Assembly: GCA_022376465.1 (NCBI GenBank)
Contig: JACDTU010000003.1
Coordinates: forward strand, 1,302,001-1,366,000
Source: Cubamyces lactineus
Taxonomy: Eukaryota; Basidiomycota; Agaricomycetes; Polyporales; Polyporaceae
Reading direction: 5' to 3'
Length of the DNA: 64,000 bases
The notes under the pieces were generated by a model. That model was not told the origin of the DNA. It ran no database searches and saw only the letters and a list, made by a program, of their open reading frames with translations. Positions 24,754 to 44,870 of the stretch are shown piece by piece (position 1 is the stretch's first letter; each line of letters starts with the position of its first letter). Both the position numbers and the translations under genes were made by a program.

Positions 24754-27462
24754 TCATGAATCATCCACGTCGTCATCGTCGAACTCATCGTCTTGTGGAG
24801 CACCGTCGCCCAACCACACAACCCGCCAGTCCTCCGAGCCCTTCTGGACCCACGCGTATATGCCCTCGTTCCCACCGCCCCCGCACTCGCCTTCCTCAGT
24901 CGAGGTCGTCGAGTCGTAACTGGAGTAACTGGACGTGGAGTACGAGCGCGCGAGACCGGAGTAGAAAGGCCTGTTCCAATGTCCACCGGTGGTCAGCAGC
25001 GCGGCTGCCCCGCCGATGTCCGCCTGCGCGCGGACAGGGTCCTGCGCTCGGTTCTTGCCCTTGCGTTCAGAAAGCTGCGACAGCGGGACCTCCTGCACCT
25101 CCACGCCGTCCTCGCCGAACGCGACGACCTGCAGAAACGGCGCCTCGTCGGGGTTGTCCGACGTGCACACCCTCGCCGTGACGCTGTTCGGGGTCGAGGA
25201 CCAGTAGAGGATGCGGTACGGCGGGACGTTCGAGATCTTCGCGGGGAGTGGGTGTGGGATGATGTGCGACTGTCGGCCTCGCGTAAGGACGTACATCTGC
25301 GCGAAGGAGGACTGGAAAGAGGGGCCTGGGATGCTGAATTTGACGGGGCGCACCCACGGGCCCTTCTCTTTGGCGAACCCGCGCCCATCCCATGACGCGC
25401 GGGACCTGCGGCCGTTGAGCCCGCTCGCGCTCGGCGAGCTCAGCAGAGACTGTTGTGCGCTCCAGTTGTCCTCGTAGAGGTCGACCTCGCCGACGGCGGA
25501 ATCGGCGATGCGGATCGTGCCCGCCTTCTTCTCAAAGATGACGAACAGGCTCAGCTGCGTCGGGTAGCTGGACACTGTGGAGCCGAAGGAGGACACACGG
25601 GTATGTCGGTGGTGGCTGGTATCCAGGGCGGCGGACCGCGGGAAGACGTCCGAAGGACTTCGCGCCATATTGTCCTGCACGGACTGGTGGACGAAGGTGA
25701 TGCTTCGGGCTGGGAGGGGCGTGTAAAATTCCTACGGCATGGCATGAGCATTGTGACCGTATGTGATAGGGAATTATGCAAACCTTGGCTAGCCGGAATG
25801 CTCGTTCTCCCTTTGGCGCCTCGTATAACAATATGCTCGACTTCGTGGCGACCGCGAGCAAGGCACCGCCCCGTACCCTCTGCGCCTCGTTTCTCCAGAT
25901 GTCGTAGAAAAGCACGGGGTTGTTCTGTAGACGAGATCCCGCAGATGCAAGCGGCGTGAAATGGGTCGCCCACCGCAAGGGAAGGTCGCTGACGATGTCC
26001 CAATCCGAGTCAATGGAGTCTGTGCGGGCGACGGCCGCTGCCTTCCCTTTGCTCGGCGAAGTCCACGACGAAGTGAGCGATGAATAGGATGCTTGTGGTT
26101 CAGGTCGTCGGGAAGACGGCGACTGCGGTTGCGCAATTGCAGGATCTAGAACGAGGTTCTTCAAGCCTTTCGTAATGGAACTCGGGGGCCGATGGTGCTT
26201 CTTCACGGTGCCCTGCGCATTCTTGCCCGTTGCAGAGCCCCGCAGATCTAGCGGTTTGGCGTCCTGCAGACGGGCACCATTACTCAGTAATTACGGCGTA
26301 TGTAGAAGCGGCGGAGATTACAGACCTTCTGAGTCGCTGCCCATTTCGCCAAGCTGACGAGGCTGGCCAGGTTGTACATCCGGAGCGTTCTGGGACTGTC
26401 CTGCTCTTTAGAAGATTCGCTCTCCGTGCCGACGAGGGCGAGGACCACGCCCTGGGGGGTACCCTCCCCCGTGCTCTCAGATTCCAAGATTGACATCTGG
26501 TGGACGCTGGGACGTATGGTTCAAGCATACCGCACATAAGGATATGGCGAGGCTTACCCTTCGCCTTCCCATATGAGACGTGCCTCCGCATCGGAAGGAC
26601 CCTTGGGTATACCGTCCTCATCGGACCAGTCACTAGGGAACATATCCAAGACCGACAGTCCTCTGTCATGCCCTATGAGCAAAAGGTGATGGTTACCCAA
26701 AGGGAGTAAACATCTAATGGGTGATGTCGTGTGAGGCAGAAAACGAGAACCAAAGTTGTACACCTTCAGGCGAGACGGTTCAATAGCATCAGGTATGAGC
26801 GGGGCCGGACGAGGCGGATGTTGCGTATGGGCCAATGGGGATACAGGTATTGCGGGTAAAGGGAAGTTGGTTTGTAGATGGAGTTGAGGGTGTAGCGCAT
26901 GTGGTTGAAGGGATGCATAGGACGATGCTGCAGTAGAATACATTGAGGACGGGTATGAGGCCGAGCCGTATGATGAAGGCGCATAGTAGGAGTTTGTCTG
27001 GACAGTTGGAAGATAGATGGATTCTGTTTGAGGTGTATAGACCGAGCTGCTCTGGGAGGAAGCCTGCTGCGGTCGGTCGAGCTGCAGACGATAGATGAGG
27101 TACCCGGATACGTTGGAAGTAAGACACGAGACTCACACCTTCTCCCCAGCCTTTCTGGCGTCGTCTCTGCAGCTCGGCTGGCGTCAAGTCCGCGTACCGC
27201 TCTGCGGCTCTGCGCCGAATTGAGCACTGTGGACCTGCGCAAGCTTAATCATTCCGACGTTACCTCTTCTCGATCCATTCCCTCCAGCGGCCGAACCTGG
27301 TGGTAGCAGTCGGTTATGCTACAAATTGCGTGCTCTGCTGAGATCTCACCTCGAATTCGGACCGTGCTGGGCAGCGAGATCATCGTAGGTAGGCAAGCCA
27401 TCTCCGCCCGACTGGTCCTGCTCAGGCACGGGCGGTACGTTGAATGGATTTGAGTCGGACAT
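24754..27462 (-). CDS. CNH (citron homology)-like protein, function unknown
   Basis: A 793-aa protein with seven exons: 27462-27350, 27296-27264, 27209-27137, 27081-26558, 26506-26326, 26263-25784, 25731-24754; all phases close. The N-terminus (start MSDSNPFNVPP) has a basic segment ending AELQRRRQKGWGEG, then a Ser/Tyr/Pro-rich stretch. The rest looks like a divergent beta-propeller: LLLIGHDRGLSVLD (about 206-219), VVLALVGTES, GALLAVATKSSILLYE, and further strands toward the C-terminus. These match the pattern of CNH domains in Rho-GEFs and Vps39-type proteins. The tail is acidic. No kinase, GEF or clathrin-repeat domain accompanies it, which is unusual. The CNH assignment is by pattern, not by alignment. 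Confidence 0.72.
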
Positions 27463-27801
27463 CACGTTTGGCACGGGGTAATCTTGAGTGCAGCGAGCAA
27501 GTAGATGTTATGGTCGAGACTGCGCAGTGGACATGAGCCTCGGGCGACGGAGGGCGAGAGACGAGGAGGATATAGCGGCGCTTTGTGGCCGGGAAGTGGC
27601 GGTACATGGCAGCAGCAGTCGTCCGGATGCCAAGGCATCCACTTCATCCGTCACATAGCTTTCTCCTTTCGTCGATCATCTTCTCACAGCACTCGCTCGC
27701 GCAAACAATAGTCAAACTGCACTCGAAGAGGTATATAGAGATACAGCAGTAATGCTATAGCAACACGCCTGGACTACAGTAAATTGGACACAGATGGGCC
27801 G
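27463..27801. other. Short tandem intergenic region
   Basis: 339 bp between two minus-strand genes: promoter of the CNH-like gene and 3' flank of the next gene. No gene seen. Confidence 0.5.
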
Positions 27802-29595
27802 TCAGTACATAGATTCGCTCTTGAATTTCTTCCGCTCTGCGATTGTGAGTACCGGATATATTTCAAGAAGTTCGAAAGCAGACTTACCATGTGGCCCGTT
27901 TGATTCCTCTTCTTTGACTCTCTTCAACGCTTTGTCAAAGTCAACACGGCGTATGCTATCATTCTCAAGAAGGAACTCACCAAGCCTGGGGTCAACTGGT
28001 GTGGCCTTATTGATACCATTACCATGCGTCCGAGGCAGGTCGTACAATCGGCTTTCTGCAGGCTCAGGCTTTGCTCTCCTCTCGTATGATGTCGAATTAC
28101 TCGAAGAAGACGAGCCTGCAGTGTCCGTGGTAGCGGCGGATTTATTACCTCTGATTTTCTCAAACGCTGCTCTAAACGCATCAGATGGTGAAGGCGGGGT
28201 CTCTTCCTGTACATCCCGCTTGATGCGAACACCTGCGAGAGAACCATGAGATACCGGCTTTGCCATCTTATGAGGAACGCATCGATACAATCGTAACATA
28301 CCATCTTGCGTTGCATTCTCAGGATCACCCCGAGCTCTGCGAAACGCTGCAACGAAGACCTCGGAAGGGCTAGATGGTGCTTCCCGTTTTACTGCAGGGG
28401 TTTGCTTCTGTTGTCTGTCCTCGACAACACGCTGCATGGTTGCACGATGCGAACTCTCGACGGCAGTTCTGAATGCCTTAGAGGGACCATACGGGTCTGG
28501 CTTGATGGATGGTTCCTGCTTGACGGGTAAAGTAACGTCCCCCAATTCTCTCTTCAAGGAGCGGAGGGCGTTCGTTTCTGTGAATGTCGTGTGAATGAAA
28601 CAAGAAATCGAATCTACCATTAGTCCTTACCTTCTTCGTAAGGGTCGAGTTTACCGAGCTTGCCTATAGAGGAAGGCTCTGTTGGGGGCTGGCGTAGGGA
28701 TTGTGGTGCGGGCTCATGCGGTGGGGCCTGTGCAGTCTCCACCGTGGTCGAGGTTAGTTGTGATGGACGTTGATAGGGCGCAAAAAGGCTCTGGTAGCGT
28801 CGAATGCGCATGATTAGCCGTGTGCATCTTCACTCGTCCTCGAGTACCTTGTTGTAAGAACGTACCGTGTCAACTTCTGGGGTGGCCTGCCTCGTGGGCG
28901 GCAGAGCGAGCGCGATATCTGCGCATTTCCTGCCTTTGATAGCGGTCCAACTTACGTGCGGATACGGGAAAACAACGGGGAACCGAATGTGAGGCGGAGG
29001 GTCTCCGCTAACAGTCGGATATGTCTCAAGCCAGGTGTCTAGCACCATGCCATGGATCAGCTCCATACCAGTCTTTGAGACAGCAAGCGATGAGAGCACT
29101 CACGGTTCCCGGGCTCGCCTCTGGAGCGATAGTCGTACTCGAAGATGTACGAGACTCGATCCTTGTCCCGCGGATGGCCCCGAGATAGGAACCGGCGCCA
29201 TGGGTGGGCTCCGAGGATGTGTGCAATATTTGTGTCCTGTGGGAGGCGTACAATGACCTCGTCGCGCTAAATATGTACGCGGCGCGATGTGTATTAGACC
29301 GGAGAAACAAAGGTTGCGCGCGAAGGATGGTACAAGACATTCGAGGATGTGAGCTCGTTCGTTCTCGGGCATGCCCCAGACATAGTCATCTGTGCTACAC
29401 ACGTACCGTATTCAGAGAATACACAGCTTCTGCCTCCGCCTTCTTGTCCAGCATGTAATAGACCCATGTGCAGAGGTGATTGAAGTACACCTCAGACCTA
29501 GCCTTGCCTATTGCGTTTCCTGGCCACGGGTCTTCGATGACGATGTACCTGCAGCCCGGGTCGTCCGTGTACGGTGGGCCTTTCTTCTTCGGCAT
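27802..29595 (-). CDS. Unrecognised 446-aa protein with three internal repeats
   Basis: I do not recognise the family. Seven exons: 29595-29407, 29266-29104, 29038-28866, 28790-28631, 28577-28302, 28232-27888, 27836-27802. Residues 1-175 look globular (CRYIVIEDPWPGN, NHLCTWVYYMLDKK, ILGAHPWRRFLSRG, SYIFEYDYRSRG). The rest is polar and likely disordered. Three copies of a motif like SPSxAFxAAFxxxRG occur at about 256-270, 297-312 and 333-350. Two stop-bounded frames abut with 18 nt between them (stop at 28830, ATG at 28811), which would suggest two genes. A GTACGT donor at 28865 and a CTACCAG acceptor at 28791 remove both in phase, so I call one gene. The first intron is long for this genome (140 nt), making that junction the least certain. 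Confidence 0.7.
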
Positions 29596-30125
29596 AGTGG
29601 TGGCAAGCAGCAAAGGGTGTGCAACACAAGGTTCGCTCCTCTGGGCGAGTTAGCACAGTTTAAGGCCCGGGACGCAGATCCCAGAAGCAACGACTCGCCC
29701 AACGCGCGTGCTGCAGGAACGCTGCCTTCGGGCGCTGTAGCGAGACTCCGATGACATTGAGATGCTTGATTTGTACGGCCCTGTGATGACAGATGTGATA
29801 GCCGTGGTAGAGATGTGTGCATTGGTACATTGGTCGTGTTCGTGGGCTTATGCGCAACATGATTGAACAAGAGCTCGAAGAATTGGACAAGCGCTGGGCC
29901 TGAGGAACAAGTGGATTCCCAAAACGGGACAGATTTCCTAAAACGGGTGTAAGATTTTGGGTCGCGGCGACTTCAAGAACTTGAAGTACTTCCCTAGACC
30001 ACCTTCAGGGACCTCGCATTCCGGACTACTTGACCGTCGTTAACCCGACGCTTGCTGCTGTCTTTGTCTGACTGGGAACCTACTTCATCTCAAACCAAAA
30101 GTCCTGCACCTTTCCGGCGGGCGCG
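29596..30125. other. Divergent promoter region
   Basis: 530 bp between the unrecognised 446-aa protein gene (minus) and NOP14 (plus). No gene or clear core promoter motif seen. Confidence 0.5.
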
Positions 30126-33100
30126 ATGGCAAAAGGTTCCCAGCTGAAGCAGCTCAAGACCGCGCTCAGTCAGGCAGGACTGACGCCCCAGCCTCAGGCC
30201 GGGAAGAAGCGCAAACGCGCCGCGCCGACCGAGCGCGACAAGGAGAAGAAGGCCGCGAAGCTGAAGGAGATCCAGCAGAAGCTGAACCCGTTCGACGTCA
30301 AGGTCACAAAGCTCAAGCATGATGTCGGCGGGAGGAAGATCGTCGGTACTACGGGACGGCCTGCGGCGAGCAAGCAGGCGGGCATCGAGCAGGTGCGTGA
30401 TTCTCCAAGCTATGGAAGCCATGGAAGCTGACATTCCGCTTTGTACGATGCGCGGCATTTTCTAACAGAGGAAGAAAACACTTCTCAAGGAGTATGAGGA
30501 GAAGGACCGTTCTGGAGGCATTGTCGACCGTCGATTCGGTGAAAATGATCCTACCATGACCCCCGAGGAGCGAATGCTTGAGCGTTTCACGCGGGAGCGA
30601 CAGCGGGCCTCGAAGGGAGTCTCGTTCAACCTCGAGGACGAAGACGAGCTCACCCACTATGGGCAAAGTCTGTCCAAGTTGGACGACTTCGACAACGTTG
30701 GTTTGGGTCTTGACGACGACGACGAGGATGGCGGTAAGTTCTGCTTACAATCGGGCATGTGCCGCATATTCATGAGCCGAGATACAGGTCAAATGGACAG
30801 GAGGACAGTGGAGAAGAGCCATTTTGGAGGGTTTGACGATGAAGATGAAGAAGACGAGGACGAGGTGAGAAAATCATTTCACCAGCAATGTGGCTCATGG
30901 CTCATTCATCATCTCTCCGCCCAGCCTGCAAGGAAAAAGTCGAAGGCGGAGGTTATGGCTGAGGTCATTGCGAAGAGCAAGGAGCACAAGGTTAGTCAAA
31001 GTCTTCCTTAGCTGCGCCTAAGACCGGTACTCATGCTCCTGAAAGTTCCTTCGCCAAACGCAACAAGAAGAGGATGAAAATCTCCGTCACGAACTTGACC
31101 AAGAGCTCGATTCTATTCGCTCACTGCTGTTTGCTCCTCCGCCCGCCGAACCTGCAGCAGACCCGTCTGCCAGCACTTCAGCACCTATACCTGCAGCTCC
31201 CGCACCGGACGATGACAAGGAGTATGATCAGTATGTCCGCGAGCTTGCCCTTGACAGGAGGGCGAAGCCCAAGGATAGGACGAAGACCGAGGAGGAGCTC
31301 GCCCGGGAGGAGAAGGAGGCGTTGGAGAAGGCAGAGCGGAAACGTCTCAAGCGTATGAGGGGTGAAGATACTGATAGCGAAGATGAAATCAAGGGCAAGC
31401 GGAAGCAGGCACGGCAGCGTGGTGGAGATGATCTCGAGGACGACTTCCATGAGGAGGGTGCTTGGGGCGGTCTGGGAGCGGGTCTCGGCGATGATGCTGC
31501 GGCGAGCGGTACCAAAGACGAGGGCTCGGGTGAGGAGGACGAAGATGAGGAGGGCAGCACGGCTGGCTCTGAAGAGTCCGGGGACGAAGATGACGACGAT
31601 GAAGATGAGGATGGGTCCGTCGCGCACGAATTCGAAAGTGCCGAGGAAGACTCTGGTGAAGAGGACGGCGAGGAGGGCGATTCGGAAGCTTTGGTCCAGT
31701 CAAGTCGCAAGCGTCGCACAAAGTCGAAGTCCAAGCCTGCGACGAAAGAGTTGCCGTACACGTTCCCTTGTCCAGATACGCACGACGAGTTCCTCGAGAT
31801 CATCGAAGACATCGACGATGAGGACATTCCGACCGTTGTCAAGCGTATACGCGCCTTGCACCATCCTAGCCTCGCCGAGGAGAACAAGTTCAAGCTGCAG
31901 GTCAGCATTTCTCGAGCTAGTATTTCAAAGGCAGACATCTCACATATACCTCCATAGCGCTTGAATACGGTTCTTATCGAACATATTCTCTACATCACCG
32001 CCCCTCCCACACCCCGCTTCACCCTCTTGTCCTCCTTGCTACCCCACCTAGGTGCCCTCACGAAGACCTACCCCATCCAATCCGCGGAAGCGTTTGTGGA
32101 GAAGCTCAATCTCATGCACAAAAATCTCAAGCGTGGTCTCTCCAAAGGTGCCACCGATCCCGAGGCTAAGACTTGGCCCGGACTGCCTGAGCTATCGCTG
32201 CTCCGGGTCATTGGTCAACTATGGCCTACGAGCGATATGAACCATGCAGTCATATCTCCAGCTCGTGTGTTAATGGGCTCTTACTTGGGACTTTGTCGTG
32301 TCCGGTCATTACAAGACATCGCTAGCGGCCTGTTCCTGTGCAGCTTGTTCATGCACTATGAGAAGCTGTCGAAGCGGTTCGTACCGGAGGCGATCAACTT
32401 CCTCGTCAACTCTGTCCTACACCTTGCGCCTCATCCATACCAGGACGCCTCATCACTACCAGGCAACTTCCCTCTGCAGGACTTTAGGACGCCCCTCACG
32501 CTCCCGTTGGCTCTCGACGCGAAGAAGGCTAAGAAGCTGTCATTAGGCAAGCCTGACCTTGGCCACTGTCTGTCGGAGAGCGTGCTGGGCGAGCAGGCCA
32601 AGGTTGATCTGCTCGGGCTTTCACTGGAGTTGCTTGGGAAATTCGCCGATATGTACAAGGGTTTGGACGGTTTCGTCGAGCTCTACAACCCTGTAGAGGT
32701 CATTGTCGGTTCCGTGAAGGTTGACAGCTTACCGGCAGACCTTGCGGTGAGTTCGACACAAGCACGCAGCTGCATACCCGACTAATGCTAACTCCTCAAC
32801 AGACGCGCGCACAATCTCTCCATGATACCTTGAGTCGCCTGCTCAAATTCGCTCTGCAAGCCCGCCGCCCACTTCGCTTGCAGGCACACAAGCCAATCCC
32901 GATTCCAACATATGTGCCCAAGTTCGAGCACACGACGTCGAACTACCTGCGCAACCGCGACCCAGATCACGAGCGAAACGAGGCCGCGAAGCTGCGCGCG
33001 CAGTACAAGCAGGAACGCAAGGGCGCGATCCGCGAGCTGCGCAAGGACGCGCGCTTCTTGGCTGCAGAGCAGCAGAAGAAGCAGAAGGAGAAGGACCGCG

Positions 33101-33213
33101 AGTACAACGAGCGCATGAAGCGCGTCTTTGGCTCTCTGGAGTCGGAGCGGGCGGAGGAGAAGGCGATGGAGCGGGAGAAGATGAAGGAAAAGCGTCGGGC
33201 AGGTCGGAAGTAG
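30126..33213 (+). CDS. NOP14: Nucleolar protein Nop14 (U3 snoRNP / SSU processome)
   Basis: A 909-aa protein of the small-subunit processome, needed in yeast for 18S rRNA maturation and 40S assembly. Seven exons: 30126-30392, 30469-30733, 30788-30864, 30925-30990, 31046-31900, 31958-32746, 32803-33213; all close in phase. The start MAKGSQLKQLKTAL is followed by a basic region with LNPFDVK, the family's KKTLLKEYEEKDRSGG and RTVEKSHFGGF stretches, long acidic Glu/Asp/Ser tracts (about residues 350-470), a helical C-terminal half, and a very basic Lys/Arg/Glu coiled-coil-like end. The mix of acidic tracts and a basic tail is typical of the family, and the length matches Nop14 orthologues. Confidence 0.97.
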
Positions 33214-33579
33214 GGAGACCATTCACTCGATTGTATCTTTCATGTGGAAATTATGCAGCAGCATGTGTATGTATCCAGTATAGGGCTTGTTGCTACATAG
33301 TACTGGTTGCATTGCAAGACAATCACGAAGTTAGTAACGTTATTGTAGCAGGCTCTGCACGGTGCAAGCCTCACTTAGATGTATTCCATCAACAGACGCC
33401 CGGACGCGTCGTATGGGCGGTAGGACGCAAGTCGCGTCTTCGCCACCAACGCGTCTGGGTCGATTCACTACCTCCATCTGCTTTCCCCTCATTATTTCAT
33501 CTCGTCGCTGGTTGCTGGACATCGCTTACGACCGGAACAACCTGCTACCTAGCAAGACTGTCTCACGCACTATGCGCTC
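33214..33579. other. Tandem intergenic region
   Basis: 366 bp between NOP14 and the ATR-family kinase gene, both on the plus strand. No gene seen. Confidence 0.5.
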
Positions 33580-42129
<8,550 letters not shown>

Positions 42130-42254
42130 CCGACATTTCTGGCATATCCGATGTTTTCGTGCATTATGTAGAGTACTGACCTGCTTGACATGTATCATAC
42201 ACTATATCCGCATTGTATTCGTACAATATTGCCTGGCTATGAGTCGACTACTCC

Positions 42255-43214
42255 TCACGAGGCTTGCAACGCCTTATCCAGCTCCTTCTTCAGAGCATCC
42301 AACTCTTTCTCCTTCTTCACAATGGTGTCCACCAGGCGCGAGTGCTCCTGCGCAAGCTTCTGCTTCGCCGTGTCCAGCCGCTCCGCCTCCTCCTTCTCCA
42401 TCTCCTGCGTAAACTCGGGCGTGCCGCCCTTGGACGCCTCGAGGGACCCCGGGTTGGCGGTGTGGAACGGGATGGGGCGGCGCTTCGTTTTGGGAAGCGG
42501 TGTTGGTGGATGCGCGGTGAGGATGTTTAGAAACGCCTGGTATGGGTCGTGGAAGACGATCTCGTCGTATTGCCATGAGTGCACTGGGCCCATCTTTGCG
42601 GCCGCTTCGAGTGGAGGAATCTCGGGCTCGCCGCTTGCCGTCCAAGGATGCAGCTTCAAGTGGTGGTAGAACGTGATCGCCTTCTCGCCAGACTCTTGAA
42701 CGAATGTGATTCGTATCGAGATCTCAAATTCACCCCATCTAAAAGTCATAGATGAGATAATGTAGGGGCAGTGGAGGCGAGCGACGTACCCAGTCTCAGA
42801 TACCTCGAACGGAGGCTTGTCAACGTCTGCAGGCGCGGACGCTGTTTCAGCCACAGCGGTGCTTTGGTGCAACGAAAACCACTCACTTCTGTTGGGATTT
42901 GGGTATGTGTCGTGTAGTTTGAACGTAACCCGCTTGATGAAGTAGCTCAAGTCATCCGCACCGCCGACAATGTCTGAATCCGGGGCAGACGCTGCACTGC
43001 GCACCGCGACTGTCCAGCGATGGGTGTGGTCTGGGCTTGGTAGCGCCTCCCGCTCCTTCGGGGTCAATACCCACGCCGTGTTGCCATAGATTATAGGTCT
43101 GTGGATTTCAACGCCCTATGCCATAGCCAGCCAGAAAACATGAACATTACAGAGAAGTAGTCGGTGGACGGGGGGAGGACGCACTCTGACGCGGACGCGA
43201 TCGTTGGAGGCCAT
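42255..43214 (-). CDS. YAF9: YEATS-domain protein Yaf9 (SWR1/NuA4 subunit)
   Basis: A 259-aa acyl-lysine histone reader shared in yeast by the SWR1 remodeller and NuA4 acetyltransferase. Four exons: 43214-43185, 43115-42887, 42826-42790, 42738-42255. The YEATS fold covers about residues 10-150: VEIHRPIIYGNTAW, HTHRWTVAVRS, FIKRVTFKLHDTYPNP, PPFEVSETGWGEFEI and ITFYHHLKLHPW. The C-terminal 55 residues are Glu/Lys/Leu-rich and form a coiled coil (EELDALKKELDKAL-like pattern), as in Yaf9, rather than the larger Taf14 or Sas5 layouts. Its stop is 125 bp from that of the ATR gene (tail to tail). Its start lies 135 bp from that of COX7A, in the divergent direction. Confidence 0.95.
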
Positions 43215-43349
43215 GGCGGTCGAGACGAGCCGCGAGCCGCGCCGGTTCGGTTGTTGAGACTCCGCCTCGCGACTTGGCCCTCCTCCATTTCCTCCTCCTT
43301 TCCTCTCTTCGTCCATCCACCTACTCGCCGCCCGCTCCTCGCATTCAAA
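43215..43349. promoter_or_regulatory. 135-bp divergent YAF9/COX7A promoter
   Basis: The two start codons are only 135 bp apart in opposite directions, so both promoters and 5' UTRs must share this segment. No TATA box is evident; it is rich in CT on the COX7A strand. Confidence 0.7.
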
Positions 43350-43816
43350 ATGCTCAACTCTCTTGTCTACAGTCAGTATCGTGGATAGATGGGAGCTGCT
43401 GTTCCGATCGTCTGACTCGACCCCTTGCCTCTGCCAGAGCCTAACCGCGTCGTGGAGAAGCAGAAGTTCGTCCAGGTGTGTTCTCGCTCTGCCTACCCCA
43501 TTCGTACCTGAGCGCACGCCCGTTCTGACCACCCGGGACGTCGTCTGCAGAGCCAAACTGCTCCCATCTACTACCGTCTCCCGCGCTCGAAGCTCTACGT
43601 CGGTAAGTGAAGCTATATGACGCGCAGGCGGAGGCCTCCGGGTGACCTCATGCCTTCCAGGCTCTTACTATGCCATCTTCGCCCTCGGCATGGTCAGCTC
43701 AGCGTACGGCGCGTTCCAGCTCATCAAGGTGAGTTACCTCGCGGTAATGCGCATGTGCAACGCTCGATGTCTAACCCGCCTATCTTGTAACTCAGGGCAA
43801 GCCCGCTGGCGAATAA
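43350..43816 (+). CDS. Cytochrome c oxidase subunit 7a
   Basis: A 66-aa nuclear-encoded subunit of respiratory complex IV, in the mitochondrial inner membrane. Five tiny exons: 43350-43371, 43438-43475, 43551-43602, 43661-43728, 43796-43816; total 201 nt in phase. The product has a short N-terminus (NRVVEKQKFVQ), the matrix-side YYRLPRSKLYVG stretch, one membrane helix (SYYAIFALGMVSSAYGAF) and a short charged tail ending KPAGE. The RLPRSKLY-plus-single-helix pattern and small size match the fungal Cox7a family. It is divergent from YAF9 and lies just upstream of COA3 on the same strand, another complex IV gene. Confidence 0.88.
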
Positions 43817-44312
43817 ATGTTGTAGCCTAGAGTGACGAGGATAATGCGATAATTCTATCTATATTGCATCCTACGGATTGCTACCTACGCGGAATAGAGA
43901 CCCTTTGGACGCTGGTCGTATCTGCGAGGTTGAACATGTCCAGGCCAGACCAGGCCTTCCGTCCGAACGCTCCCGAAGTCATGGCGGCGTCGGCTGATGT
44001 TCTGGGCGGTGCTCTTGCGTATCTCCCTCACAACACGATATGTACCGTAACTGGCATAAGCCTCAGTGGTGGCACGCGTTCCAGCCATGAAACAAACGAG
44101 AACCGTTGAATGGTGTTGAGGCTTGAACACTGGCAAAATGAGAGGACGAATACGATGTCATAGAATAGTCAGGTGGCACGTGCTCGGCTCGGAGGGTGCA
44201 GGAGAGCGCGCGCGCGACGGCTCGACCGAGTGTTGTCTCTCGCTCACGCACTCGTCGTCCACATCAGTAACTCTTTGGCTATCATTGCTCTCAGCCAACA
44301 CAGTCCACGAGG
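43817..44312. other. COX7A-COA3 intergenic region
   Basis: 496 bp between two co-oriented complex IV genes. No other gene seen; the short frames are chance. Confidence 0.5.
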
Positions 44313-44870
44313 ATGTCACAGAACTATGTCGACCCCAAGACCGCACGACAGTCGTACCGCCCACGGAACGTACGTCCCAAAGCTCTGGACACTGGGTGAC
44401 CTCGTCTGAGAACGTATATCCTCTAGCTCATGTCTCCTGGCCTGCAACGCGCGCGCGAGCCCTTCCGTCTACGGAATGCAATAACCGGCGTGCTCCTCGC
44501 TGGTTTTGCTGTTGGCGTGTGGGCGTACTCAATCGGCGCGGTCAAGCAAGACGTGTTCGATGATGTGGACGAGGAGGCGCGTGCGCTCATGGCGGGCTCT
44601 GGCATTCAGAAGGCAGAGGATGGGTCCGTGGAGAGCAAGCCATTAGCGGAGGAGTTGGTATCTACTACCCCGCCAACACCCCTTGTGCCCGAGACACGTC
44701 CGGAGACGAAGTCGACTGCGACAGGGCGCGGGATCCTCCCTCCCCTGCTAGAACGCCGCTTCCCTAGCCTGTTGGATCCTTCCTCTAGGACGCTTGTGTG
44801 GGGTGCGCCTCCTGTGGACAATGTCGGAAAGTTGGGCGACCGTGCTTCTGGGAGCAAGAGGCTTGTGTAA
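44313..44870 (+). CDS. COA3: Cytochrome c oxidase assembly factor 3 (Coa3)
   Basis: A 166-aa mitochondrial inner-membrane protein that in yeast works with Cox14 and Mss51 to couple Cox1 synthesis to complex IV assembly. Two exons: 44313-44369 and 44427-44870. The family signature is present: MSQNYVDPKTARQSYRP, then GLQRAREPFRLRN, one membrane helix (AITGVLLAGFAVGVWAYSIG) and an acidic VKQDVFDDVDEEA segment. The remaining 80 residues form a disordered Pro/Thr/Ser tail, longer than in yeast Coa3 (85 aa) but common in filamentous fungi. It sits 496 bp downstream of a Cox7a gene in the same orientation. Confidence 0.93.

Noticed and set aside
31228..31938. 236-codon minus-strand Ser/Pro frame
   Set aside because: Antisense of the acidic Glu/Asp tracts of Nop14.
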